Source: Ensifer adhaerens | GTDB lineage: Bacteria > Pseudomonadota > Alphaproteobacteria > Rhizobiales > Rhizobiaceae | Assembly (NCBI RefSeq): GCF_002007205.1 | Contig: NZ_LAZS01000014.1 | Coordinates: forward strand, 62,001 to 126,000 | DNA length: 64,000 nt | Reading direction: 5' to 3' | In this document: positions 41,233 to 49,649 of the stretch, in pieces | Layout of the letters: every line of letters starts with the position of its first letter | How positions within the stretch are numbered: the first letter of the stretch is position 1 | The notes under the pieces: model-generated | What the model was told of the DNA's origin: nothing | Seen by the model: only the letters and a program-made list of their open reading frames with translations | Databases searched by the model: none | Translations under genes and position numbers: made by a program

Positions 41233-41886
41233 ATGAAATTTTTCGTTGATACCGCCGACGTCAAGGAAATCCGCGAGCTGAACGATCTCGGCCTTCTCGA
41301 TGGCGTCACCACCAACCCGTCGCTGATCCTGAAGTCGGGCCGCGACATCACGGAAGTCACCAAGGAAATCTGCGGCATCGTCGAGGGCCCGGTTTCGGCT
41401 GAAGTGACCGCGACCGAATATGCCGAGATGATGAAGGAAGCGGCCGTTCTCTCGAAGATCGCCGACAACATCTGCATCAAGCTGCCGCTGACGCTCGACG
41501 GCCTCAAGGCCTGCAAGGCACTGACCTCGGACGGTCACCAGACCAACGTAACGCTGTGCTTCTCGGCCAACCAGGCGCTGCTCGCCGCCAAGGCCGGCGC
41601 GACCTTCGTTTCGCCCTTCGTCGGCCGCCTCGACGACATCGCGTTTGACGGCATGGACCTGATCCGCGAAATTCGCCACATCTTCGACAACTACGGCTAC
41701 GAGACCGAGATCCTCGCCGCCTCGATCCGCACGGTCAACCACGTCAAGGAAGCCGCCCTCATCGGCGCCGACGTCGTCACTGCACCGCCGGCAACCCTGA
41801 AGGCGCTGGTCAAGCACCCGCTGACCGACAAGGGCCTGGAACTGTTCCTGGCCGACTGGGCCAAGACCGGCCAGAAGATCGCCTGA
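41233..41886 (+). CDS. tal: Transaldolase, short (FSA-like) type
   Basis: 217 residues, the short bacterial transaldolase class. Schiff-base Lys83 in CIKLPLT, GVTTNPS near the N-terminus and SPFVGRLDD. Phe129 in that last motif stands where fructose-6-phosphate aldolase has Tyr131; a Phe at this position goes with transaldolase activity in known enzymes, so the pentose-phosphate reaction is favoured. A GGGAG site precedes the ATG at 41233. Monocistronic. Confidence 0.93.
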   Translation: MKFFVDTADVKEIRELNDLGLLDGVTTNPSLILKSGRDITEVTKEICGIVEGPVSAEVTATEYAEMMKEAAVLSKIADNICIKLPLTLDGLKACKALTSDGHQTNVTLCFSANQALLAAKAGATFVSPFVGRLDDIAFDGMDLIREIRHIFDNYGYETEILAASIRTVNHVKEAALIGADVVTAPPATLKALVKHPLTDKGLELFLADWAKTGQKIA

Positions 41887-41909
41887 TACTTTCAGGAAAG
41901 TTCAGAAAG

Positions 41910-41936
41910 AGCCCGGCCACCGCGCCGGGCTTTTTT
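41910..41936. terminator. Terminator after tal (usable by the convergent gene)
   Basis: AGCCCGGC-CACCGC-GCCGGGC followed by TTTTTT on the plus strand. The opposite strand reads into TCTTTC, so it may also help end the convergent ATPase gene 6 bp away. Confidence 0.85.
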
Positions 41937-41941
41937 GTTGC

Positions 41942-43075
41942 CTACTCGTCATCGTCCATCAGCCCTGTCAGCCGCATGCCGTCGATCCAGGTGGCGCTGT
42001 CCTTGCGGATCACTCGCCGCGGACGAATGCCCGAGCGTTGACGCACTTCCTGCGCCAGCCGCTCCGAATGGGTGACGATCCAGATCTGGCTTTCGCGCGA
42101 CGCGCTGGCGATCATGTCGGCAAGCGCCGGCAGCATGTCCGGGTGCAGGCTGGTCTCCGGCTCGTTGAGCGCGATGAAGCGGGGACGGCGGTAGGACAGC
42201 AACGCCGCCGCCAGCGCCAGGAAACGCATCTGCCCGTCGGAAAGCTCGCGCGGCGAAAACGGCCGGCTGGGAAAATCCGGAAAGACCAGCGAAAATTCGG
42301 CGAACTGGCCAGGTTCGGGAACATCGAGGTAAGCGCCGCCGAACGCATCGGCGATGGCCCGGTCGAGATCGACCGTGTCCTCGCGCGTGTGCCGGAGAGT
42401 GGCAAAAACCGCCGCCATGTTGACGCCTGTCTCATCCAGCATCGGGGCGGTGACGGCGAGACAAGGCAGCCGCAGGGGCGATTCGCGGTCGGTGCGGAAG
42501 CCGTGGAAGAACCGCCACTGATCGACGGCGCGGCGGAAGGTGCCGACCTCCGGATAGTGACCGGCATCACCGAGCAGCGAGATCGCCGTTTCTGATGTCA
42601 GCGCCTGCTCCGGATAGTCCTCCATCCGTCCGCGTTCGCCGCGCACGAAGATGCCGGGCCCGGAGCGCTTCATCATGGTCACCGGCCGGCGGCCGGTTTC
42701 GACCGTCAGCTCCTCTTCCTTGACCTGTGGCTCGTAGGCGAACCCGGCGGCAGGCGGAGGTGGGCGCAGTCCAGCCTCGATGCGGTAACGGAAGGTGATC
42801 GCGCGTTCTTCGTCCAGAAGCTCGGTTTCCAGCCGGATGCGCACCGGCTTGTCGGCGCGTCGGCGGCCGCTCCAGAGCGCCGAGGACATGCCGCCCTCCT
42901 CGGCAATCTCGCGCGCAAGCGTGCCGCGCGTTGCCGATTGCACCAGCTGAAGCGCGCGGTAGAGATTGGACTTGCCGACGCCGTTCTCACCGATGAACAG
43001 GTTGACCCCGGTCAGATCCATGCGGATCGACTTCAACGAACGGTAGTTTTCGGCGAACATGGATTGAAGCTGCAT
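41942..43075 (-). CDS. RecF/SMC-like AAA ATPase (COG4637 type)
   Basis: 377-residue predicted ATPase. Walker A GENGVGKSN near residue 29, an SMC-like signature ELSDGQMRFLALAAAL, and a Walker B read as ALNEPETSLHPDML, with Asn replacing the usual Asp as is common in this family, then THSERLA. No nuclease or toxin partner is adjacent, so there is no sign of an OLD/Gabija-type defence pair. Function unknown. Confidence 0.85.
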   Translation of the reverse strand: MQLQSMFAENYRSLKSIRMDLTGVNLFIGENGVGKSNLYRALQLVQSATRGTLAREIAEEGGMSSALWSGRRRADKPVRIRLETELLDEERAITFRYRIEAGLRPPPPAAGFAYEPQVKEEELTVETGRRPVTMMKRSGPGIFVRGERGRMEDYPEQALTSETAISLLGDAGHYPEVGTFRRAVDQWRFFHGFRTDRESPLRLPCLAVTAPMLDETGVNMAAVFATLRHTREDTVDLDRAIADAFGGAYLDVPEPGQFAEFSLVFPDFPSRPFSPRELSDGQMRFLALAAALLSYRRPRFIALNEPETSLHPDMLPALADMIASASRESQIWIVTHSERLAQEVRQRSGIRPRRVIRKDSATWIDGMRLTGLMDDDE

Positions 43076-43137
43076 GGTGCAAGACCTAGCCGATCCGCCA
43101 TCCGGCGTGAAGCCCGGCCGGGATGGCGCGGCATGTG

Positions 43138-44091
43138 CTAGAGCGCTGCTGCTACCTGCAGTTTGGGCTGGAACGCCGCGTCGGCATCGATCGCCAGATC
43201 GAAGACCGTGTGCCTTTCCAGCGCCTTCGTCACCTCGCCAGCCTCACCGTCCAGCGCCTCCGGCGGGATCAGATTGCCGATACGGAAGTCGAAGAGGTCG
43301 CCCTTCTTGTTCAGCAGCTCGTGGAACACGGTCATGTCGCGCAGCTCGGTCGACCACTTGGCGAACCAGTAGAACAGGCCGGAATTTCGGGCGCTCATAT
43401 GCACAGGCAGGATCGGCAAGCCGTATTTGCGCGCAAAGCCCACCGCCGACGTCTTCCACGGCCGCTCGTTGAGGCAGCCATCCGCCCAATAGGCGATGCG
43501 GCCGGAGGGGAAGAGCACCGTCGCCTTGCCCTCGCCGATCGCCCGGTTGGTGACCTGCAGCGTCTCGCGCGCCTTCAGCTTGCTCTTGTGTTCCTCGCGC
43601 CATTCGACCGGAATGACCATTTCGACGAAACGCGGGTTGACGCGAATGGCATCGCGATTGGCGAAGAACATCATGTCCGGTCGCCGCGACTTCAGAAGGT
43701 CGAAGACGGCGATGCCGTCGGCAATACCGGTCGGGTGGTTGCTGACGAGCAGGAAGCCGCCCTTCTGCGGTATGCGCTCGGCCCGGTCGACGCGCACCTC
43801 CAGCGAGAGCAGCGAACTCAGATGCTCGAAGGCCTGGAAACCAGGCATGTTCCCGACCGCATCGGCGAACTCGTGCGCCTTGCGATAGTTCAGCAATGCA
43901 TAGAGAAAAGGTCGCATCAACGGCCATAGCGGGCTCTTGACGATCCGCTGCCCGCGCTCTGCGATCAGGGTGTCGACGATGTGGCCGGGCTGCCCCTGGG
44001 AAACCAGGGCGATTACTTCAGCAAAATGCGCGATCCCGTTCACCGAATCCCGTCCCGCCATAGTCCGATCCGTTTGTTTGCGGCTGACCAT
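43138..44091 (-). CDS. PlsC-superfamily acyltransferase
   Basis: 317 residues. The acyltransferase motif is SNHPTGIADG, followed by a LFPSGRIAY block and PVHMSARNSG. Homologues use acyl donors to acylate lysophospholipids or ornithine lipids, but the acceptor cannot be read. The start is uncertain: 44091 is used; the ATG at 44061 (307 residues) has a comparable weak site. Divergent from xerC. Confidence 0.82.
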   Translation of the reverse strand: MVSRKQTDRTMAGRDSVNGIAHFAEVIALVSQGQPGHIVDTLIAERGQRIVKSPLWPLMRPFLYALLNYRKAHEFADAVGNMPGFQAFEHLSSLLSLEVRVDRAERIPQKGGFLLVSNHPTGIADGIAVFDLLKSRRPDMMFFANRDAIRVNPRFVEMVIPVEWREEHKSKLKARETLQVTNRAIGEGKATVLFPSGRIAYWADGCLNERPWKTSAVGFARKYGLPILPVHMSARNSGLFYWFAKWSTELRDMTVFHELLNKKGDLFDFRIGNLIPPEALDGEAGEVTKALERHTVFDLAIDADAAFQPKLQVAAAL

Positions 44092-44196
44092 CGCAATTCT
44101 ATATGATCGAAGGATGACAAATTCCAAGGGTGCATTAGCAAAAACATAAGATGCGTCAGGGCATTGTCGCGGGCGGACCATCAATGGAAAGCGACA

Positions 44197-45132
44197 ATGA
44201 ACGAGCTTCTCGTCATCGGCCATCCGGAGCTACTCGCCGAGCGCCAGCGCTGGCTGGACGGGCTCATGCGGGAGCGCCGTCTCTCCGACAACACCGTCGA
44301 GGCCTATGAGCGCGACACGCGACAGTTCCTGACGTTTCTCACCGGCCATCTCGCCGGGCCGCCGCGGCTTTCCGATATCCGGACGCTGAGGCCGGCGGAT
44401 CTGCGCGGCTTCCTTGCCCAGCGTCGCAAGGGCGGTGCCGGCGCGCGCACGCTCGGCCGCGGGCTCGCCGGGCTTCGCTCCTTCCTGCGCTACCTCGAAC
44501 GCAACGGCCTTGCCAATGCGGCCGGTGCGGCTGCGGTGCGTTCGCCCAAGCAACCGAAATCGCTACCGAAGCCGCTCACAGACCGCGACGCGCTGAATGT
44601 GGTAACATCGGAGGCGCAGCTTGCCGAGGAACCCTGGATCGCCGCACGCAACGCAGCGGTGCTGACCCTGCTCTATGGCTGCGGCCTGCGCATTTCCGAA
44701 GCGCTCGGCCTCACGCCGTCGGAATTTGCCGGCGCGCCATCGTCGCTGCGCATCATCGGCAAGGGCGACAAGACCCGCATCGTGCCGCTGATCGAGGCCG
44801 CACGTCAGGCCGTCGCCACCTACCTCAAGCTCTGCCCCTATCATCCCACGGCAGACGAGCCATTGTTTCGCGGTGCGCGCGGCGCCAAGCTGCAGCCGGC
44901 GATCATCCAGCGCGAGATGCAGAAGCTGCGCGGCGCGCTCGGCCTGCCCGAGACCGCGACGCCGCACGCCTTGCGCCATTCCTTCGCCACCCATCTGCTT
45001 GCCGGCGGCGGCGATCTCAGGACCATTCAGGAACTGCTCGGCCATGCCAGCCTGTCGACCACCCAGGTCTATACCGGCGTCGATTCGGCCCGGCTTCTGG
45101 AGATCTACGACCGTGCCCATCCGCGCGCCTGA
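44197..45132 (+). CDS. xerC: Tyrosine recombinase XerC
   Basis: 311-residue integrase acting with XerD at dif to resolve chromosome dimers. N-terminal SAM-like domain; catalytic residues Arg165 (CGLRISE), a Lys in GKGDK, His257 and Arg260 (HALRH), His283 (LLGHAS) and Tyr292. Length and context (single-copy, core neighbourhood) point to the housekeeping enzyme, not a mobile integrase. Divergent from the acyltransferase gene. Confidence 0.93.
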   Translation: MNELLVIGHPELLAERQRWLDGLMRERRLSDNTVEAYERDTRQFLTFLTGHLAGPPRLSDIRTLRPADLRGFLAQRRKGGAGARTLGRGLAGLRSFLRYLERNGLANAAGAAAVRSPKQPKSLPKPLTDRDALNVVTSEAQLAEEPWIAARNAAVLTLLYGCGLRISEALGLTPSEFAGAPSSLRIIGKGDKTRIVPLIEAARQAVATYLKLCPYHPTADEPLFRGARGAKLQPAIIQREMQKLRGALGLPETATPHALRHSFATHLLAGGGDLRTIQELLGHASLSTTQVYTGVDSARLLEIYDRAHPRA

Positions 45133-45230
45133 TTTTCGGCGGAGAGGTGGATTAACCATGCCCGTTAAGGAAGCCGTGACCGGCCCGGGCCTAGGGTCGA
45201 CCATTGACCATGCGACTGTCGAGGAAAACG

Positions 45231-46316
45231 ATGACCGCCTTTGCGAGACCTGAGCGAAACCTGCCGCGACACCTGCTTGTGCGGCTCGCCGACGGCGCTC
45301 TCTGGCTGGTCGCCCTGCTGCATGTCCTGCTCGCCGCCTGCCTCGTCGTCGCTCTCGTCTTCGTTTCTAAGGCCGATGCCACGGAGGTCGAATGTGGTGG
45401 CGCGAATGTTCTGACCGCGCTTGCAAAATCCGACCCGACGAAACTGGCCGCGCTCGAAGCGGAAGCCGCTGCCGTCCCGAACAGCAAGGGCATCTTCTGG
45501 AAGATCGAGAAGGACGGTGTCCCGCCGTCCTGGCTGCTCGGCACGATGCACGTCACCGATCCGCGTGTGCTGGCCCTGCCGCTTGAGGCGCCCGCCGCCT
45601 TCGAGGCAGCCTCGACCGTCATCGTCGAATCGGACGAGATCATCGACGAGAAGAAGTCGGCCGCCGCGATCCTGATGCGACCCGATCTCACCATGCTTCC
45701 GGACAACAAAACGATCGCCGACTTCCTGAAGCCGGGCGAGCGCGAACAGCTCGAAGCGGGCCTCAAGGCACGCGGCATTCCGCTGACGCTGGTTTCCCGC
45801 ATGAAGCCCTGGATGATCGCGAGCTTCGTCGCGCTTCCCGCCTGCGAAATGACCCGCAAGGCGGCGGGCGCCTCCTTCCTCGACAAGAAGATCGCCGAGG
45901 ATGCCGTCAGTCAGGGCAAGACGCTGAAGGGCCTGGAAACGCTGGTCGAGCAACTCGCCGCCATGGACTCGCTGCCGACCGAGCTGCATCTGCGCGCGCT
46001 CATCGAGACGCTGGCGCTCGGCAAGACGATCGACGACGTCTTCGCGACGATGACCGATCTCTACCTCGCCGGCGACACCGGCATGATCATGCCGATGATG
46101 AAAGCCGTGTCGGACAAGAGTGCCGAGGATTTCGGCTATGCCGATTTCGAGCAGCGCATCATTGTCGATCGCAACAAGACCATGGCGACGCGCGCCGCGC
46201 CGATCCTGAAGGACGGCGGCGCCTTCATGGCCGTCGGCGCGCTGCACCTGCCCGGCAAGGAAGGCCTGCTCGAGCTGCTGCGCGCCCAGGGCTTCACAGT
46301 CACGCGCGCCAACTGA
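45231..46316 (+). CDS. TraB/GumN-family protein
   Basis: 361 residues. A hydrophobic N-terminal segment (LWLVALLHVLLAACLVVALVF) suggests a signal anchor. The family motifs are GTMHVTD and, near the end, AVGALHLPGKEGL, with a conserved Glu in IVESDEI. The family is thought to be metal-dependent hydrolases; its role in rhizobia is unknown. The ATG at 45231 has GAGGAA just upstream; an ATG at 45210 is less well placed. Confidence 0.82.
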   Translation: MTAFARPERNLPRHLLVRLADGALWLVALLHVLLAACLVVALVFVSKADATEVECGGANVLTALAKSDPTKLAALEAEAAAVPNSKGIFWKIEKDGVPPSWLLGTMHVTDPRVLALPLEAPAAFEAASTVIVESDEIIDEKKSAAAILMRPDLTMLPDNKTIADFLKPGEREQLEAGLKARGIPLTLVSRMKPWMIASFVALPACEMTRKAAGASFLDKKIAEDAVSQGKTLKGLETLVEQLAAMDSLPTELHLRALIETLALGKTIDDVFATMTDLYLAGDTGMIMPMMKAVSDKSAEDFGYADFEQRIIVDRNKTMATRAAPILKDGGAFMAVGALHLPGKEGLLELLRAQGFTVTRAN

Positions 46317-46360
46317 CGAGACCGGCAGCCCGCGGGTGCCCTCCGGAACGCCGTCCCTTC

Positions 46361-47599
46361 TCAGCTTTGCGCACCTGCGCGCGAAACGACCTCGGACGCA
46401 CTTGCGATGTCATCATCACCCTCAATCCGCGACAGGCGGCGATAGCCCCAGAACGCAGCGCCAAGGATCAAGGCACCGGCGGCCAGCGCGATGGTGAAGC
46501 CGGCAGACACGCCGAAGCGCGCGACCACGCCCCCTGACACCGCAGCACCCGCAGCAACCCCGATCCCGAGGCCGGTCGTCAGCCAGGTCAGTCCCTCCGT
46601 CAGTTTCGACGGCGGCACGGCGGTTTCGCCGATGCTCAAGGCAACGATCATCGTCGGCGCGAAGAATACGCCCGATATGAACATCATGACCGCCAGACTG
46701 CCGATGCCGCCGGCAAACAGCAGCGGCAAAGTGCTGGCGGCCGTCATGCCCGCACCGATCAGGAACAGCTTCGGCAGCGGCAGGCCGACCCTGACCGCGC
46801 CGAACGCCAGGCCGGCGATGCAGGAACCGAGCGCATAGAGCGAAAGCACCAGGCTTGCAGCCGCCGGTCGTCCCTCGGCTTCCGCAAAGGCGACGCTGAC
46901 CACGTCGATCGTGCCGACGATGATGCCCATGCCGGCAAGCGCCACGATCAGCACGCGCAGCGTGGGGTAGCGAAGAACCGACCCCGGCGCGATCGTTTCT
47001 GCCGGTTTGACGGGCGGCTCGGTGCCCTTCTGCAACACGAAGGCGGTGACGCCGACGGCGAGGCAGAGGGCGGCCGCCAGCGGTCCGGCTTCGGGAAACA
47101 GGCCGACACTGAGGCCGACGGCGATCGGCGGTCCGACGATGAAGCAGATCTCGTCGAAGACCGATTCGAGCGAGAAGGCGGTCTTGAGTTCGGGGCGACC
47201 CCGATAGAGTTCTGTCCAGCGCGCCCGGGTCATCGCCGACATGCTCGGCGTGCACCCAGCAAGGATTGCAAAGACGAAAAGCGTCCAGTCCGGCGCCTGC
47301 CAATGGGTCGAGATGAGGAGCGCAGACGTGCCGAGAGCGCTGAGCGCGGCGGCAACCGGCAGGACGCGGCTTTGGCCGAACCGATCGACGAGCCGCGATA
47401 CCTGTGGCGCCAGAAGCGCTGAGGCAAGCGTGAAGGCGGCAGCGACGCCGCCGGCAAGTCCGTAACTGCCGCGCGACTGGGCCAGCATGGTGATGATGCC
47501 AATGCCCATCATCGACAGCGGCAGGCGCGACACCAGTCCCGCCAGGGCAAAGCCGACCGTGCCTCTTGCGGCGAAGATCTGTGCATAGGGATTGGCCAT
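46361..47599 (-). CDS. MFS transporter, TetR-controlled
   Basis: 412 residues with 12 predicted membrane helices, of the YbjJ-like/major facilitator type. The AGGAGT site precedes the ATG at 47599. Its promoter region is shared with the divergent TetR gene and carries three inverted repeats, so it is probably the repressed efflux target. Substrate unknown. Confidence 0.9.
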   Translation of the reverse strand: MANPYAQIFAARGTVGFALAGLVSRLPLSMMGIGIITMLAQSRGSYGLAGGVAAAFTLASALLAPQVSRLVDRFGQSRVLPVAAALSALGTSALLISTHWQAPDWTLFVFAILAGCTPSMSAMTRARWTELYRGRPELKTAFSLESVFDEICFIVGPPIAVGLSVGLFPEAGPLAAALCLAVGVTAFVLQKGTEPPVKPAETIAPGSVLRYPTLRVLIVALAGMGIIVGTIDVVSVAFAEAEGRPAAASLVLSLYALGSCIAGLAFGAVRVGLPLPKLFLIGAGMTAASTLPLLFAGGIGSLAVMMFISGVFFAPTMIVALSIGETAVPPSKLTEGLTWLTTGLGIGVAAGAAVSGGVVARFGVSAGFTIALAAGALILGAAFWGYRRLSRIEGDDDIASASEVVSRAGAQS

Positions 47600-47639
47600 G
47601 AAAACTCCTGTAATACATGCCTGAGCGTCGCGTCATTCG

Positions 47640-47704
47640 CATACGCCGCGTATGGGAGTGATATTGACATACGCTTCGCATGTCAATTAATATACGAAAC
47701 GTAT
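47640..47704. promoter_or_regulatory. Divergent promoter with three TetR-like operators
   Basis: Site 1 is CATACGC-C-GCGTATG (47640-47654). Site 2 has arms TTGACAT and ATGTCAA at 47664-47686. Site 3 is ATACG-AAA-CGTAT (47692-47704). A TTGACA at 47664-47669 and TTAATA at 47687-47692, 17 bp apart, form a promoter toward the TetR gene; site 2 covers its -35 and site 3 sits just after its -10. Autoregulation is likely. Confidence 0.7.
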
Positions 47705-47720
47705 GCGGAAGGAATTGCAA

Positions 47721-48329
47721 ATGACGAGGCGCGCGCGCAGCGACATGATTGCCGAAACGCGGGGCAAGCTGATTGCCGCCGCGAGGGATGCCTTCAGCCG
47801 CAACGGCTACGCCGAGACCTCCATGGACGATTTCACCGCGTCGGCCGGCCTCACGCGCGGCGCGCTCTACCATCATTTCGGCGACAAGAAGGGGCTGCTG
47901 CGTGCGGTCGTGGAGACCCTGGACGGCGAGATGGATGCACGGCTCGACGCCGCCTCCGAAACGCCGCACCCATGGGATGGTTTCGTGCGACGCTGCAGGC
48001 TCTATCTGGAGATGGCGCTCGAACCGGAGATCCGGCAGATCGTATTGAAGGATGCGCCGGCATTTCTCGGAGCAAGCGTGCTGGAGCCGAGCAGACGCCA
48101 ATGCCTCGCTTCGCTTGCCGCCAAGCTCTCGGCGATGATGGCCGCGGGCATCGTGCGGCAAGCGGATGCCGAGACCTTGGCGCGGATGATCAATGGCGCG
48201 CTTGCCGATGCGGCGCTCTGGATTGCCGAGGCGGATGATCCTCAGCCGCGACTTGGCAAGGCGGTCGACAATCTGGACGTGCTGCTATCCGGGTTGAAAA
48301 ACAGCGTGCGGACGGCGACGAGCAGTTAG
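47721..48329 (+). CDS. TetR-family transcriptional regulator
   Basis: 202 residues. N-terminal helix-turn-helix (AETRGKLIAAARDAFSRNGY, FTASAGLTRGALYHHFGDKKGLL) and a C-terminal ligand domain. The start at 47721 has GGAAGGA upstream; the ATG at 47703 lies within operator site 3. Divergent from an MFS gene, likely its repressor. Its stop overlaps the convergent DUF2867 gene stop. Confidence 0.92.
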   Translation: MTRRARSDMIAETRGKLIAAARDAFSRNGYAETSMDDFTASAGLTRGALYHHFGDKKGLLRAVVETLDGEMDARLDAASETPHPWDGFVRRCRLYLEMALEPEIRQIVLKDAPAFLGASVLEPSRRQCLASLAAKLSAMMAAGIVRQADAETLARMINGALADAALWIAEADDPQPRLGKAVDNLDVLLSGLKNSVRTATSS

Positions 48330-48805
48330 AAACCCGGCCGGCCCACACCTTCAAGAAGCGTCGGCACGATCATCTTGTGAAACGGCATCACTGCCGCCAG
48401 GTAGATGCGCCCCAGCGTGTTGTGGCGGCGGATCAGCGTCGTGACGCCGACGATCTGGTTGACCGCGGATCCTGCCCTGACATCGACGACGATGCGAAAA
48501 TCGAGATGTTTGTCGTCGAACCCCAGCACCACCTCGTCGTCGGTCCTCGACAGCACCGGGAACGCGCCCACCAACCCAAGACGCCCCGGCTTCGGCGCCG
48601 CGGACTTCAGGCCAATAAGCGAGACGGCGCGGTTGCGCAGACGCAGCAGGTCGCGGACCCAGCGGGGCGAACGGCCCAGCGACAGCTCCGCGGCTTGCGC
48701 AGCGGTCATTCCCTTGCCGTCGAGGGCGAGCTCGAAGCGATCCGCCCAGTCGGCATTTGGAAGATGCCGGTTCGGCAAGGACGCGGCCACGGCTCTCGGT
48801 TTCAT
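48326..48805 (-). CDS. DUF2867-like protein
   Basis: 159 residues. The second half (LGFDDKHLDFRIVVDV, GRIYLAAVMPFHKMIVPTLL) matches DUF2867, a START-like fold of unknown role. The start at 48805 has AGGAGG. It is convergent with the TetR gene; the two stop codons overlap at 48326-48329. No functional call is possible. The 48806-49003 gap to the thioesterase holds no feature I can support. Confidence 0.65.
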   Translation of the reverse strand: MKPRAVAASLPNRHLPNADWADRFELALDGKGMTAAQAAELSLGRSPRWVRDLLRLRNRAVSLIGLKSAAPKPGRLGLVGAFPVLSRTDDEVVLGFDDKHLDFRIVVDVRAGSAVNQIVGVTTLIRRHNTLGRIYLAAVMPFHKMIVPTLLEGVGRPGF

Positions 48806-49003
48806 GGTTCCTCCTGACGCATCATGCGTGATGAAGCATGATTGCGCCCCTTTCCCCTGCTGCACAGGCCGCCGCTTGTCGCAGCCCCCGGGCCAATCGT
48901 CACACCTGACGCCTCCCGCCAGCAAGACCACCCTTCCCTTCACGGCAGCAAGCCCGCATAACTCGGGTCAGACGCCGCAATCGCATCCACTGAGGAGATA
49001 AAG

Positions 49004-49498
49004 ATGGAAACCAGCCATGACCCGCGCGAACTCGAAATGGTCGTGCTGATGACGCCGGACATGGCGAACTTCAGCGGCAAGGTCCACGGCGGCGCGCTGC
49101 TCAATCTTCTCGACCGCGTGGCGTTCTCCTGCGCCTCGCGCTACTCGCAGCAATATGCCGTGACGCTCTCGGTCGACCAGGTCACCTTCCGCCAGCCGAT
49201 CCATGTCGGCGAGCTCGTCACCTTCCGCGCCGCTGTCAACAATGCCGGCCGCACCTCGATGGAAATCGGTATCCGGGTCGAGGCCGAGAACATCAGGAGC
49301 GGCGAGCGCCGCCACACCAATTCCTGCTACTTCACCATGGTTGCCGTCGATGCCGACGGCAGCCCGACCCCGGTTCCGGCCCTTGTCACCGACACAGCCG
49401 ACCGCAAACGCCGGCAGCGCGCTGCCGAGGCACGGCGCAGCCTGAGGCGCGAGTTCGAGGAGCGTTTCCACGCCCTCAGGTCCGCTTCCGAGGAGTGA
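49004..49498 (+). CDS. Acyl-CoA thioesterase (hotdog fold)
   Basis: 164 residues of the YciA/BACH class: KVHGGALLNLLDRVAF holds the hotdog helix, with the VTLSVDQVTFRQPIHVGELV strand that follows. The catalytic Asp is the one in LLDRVAF. C-terminal ~30 residues are basic and helical (RKRRQRAAEARRSLRREFE). Cleaves acyl-CoA thioesters; chain-length preference is unknown. GAGGAG precedes the ATG. Confidence 0.88.
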   Translation: METSHDPRELEMVVLMTPDMANFSGKVHGGALLNLLDRVAFSCASRYSQQYAVTLSVDQVTFRQPIHVGELVTFRAAVNNAGRTSMEIGIRVEAENIRSGERRHTNSCYFTMVAVDADGSPTPVPALVTDTADRKRRQRAAEARRSLRREFEERFHALRSASEE

Positions 49499-49612
49499 TA
49501 CGGTCGCTTGGCGACCAGAAATGCCGATGGCGGCAATGTCAGCGGACGCTGACGCCGCCGAGGTGGTAATGGCCACAATCGGCAGCCGGCGCGCAAGAAA
49601 CGCGGCCGGGAA

Positions 49613-49641
49613 CAGGGGGGCCGCTTGATCGCAGCCCCCTG
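49613..49641 (-). terminator. Possible terminator hairpin after lpdA
   Basis: A GC-rich stem (CAGGGGG with CCCCCTG, and inner GC pairs) lies 9 bp past the lpdA stop. It lacks a clear T-tract, so termination is only a suggestion. Confidence 0.35.
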
Positions 49642-49649
49642 CAGGATCC

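Noticed and set aside
41942-43075. RecF-like ATPase considered as half of an anti-phage defence system
   Set aside because: No adjacent nuclease, helicase or toxin partner; flanked by tal and an acyltransferase.
44197-45132. XerC considered as a phage or island integrase
   Set aside because: No tRNA, att repeats or mobile genes nearby; length and motifs fit the housekeeping recombinase.
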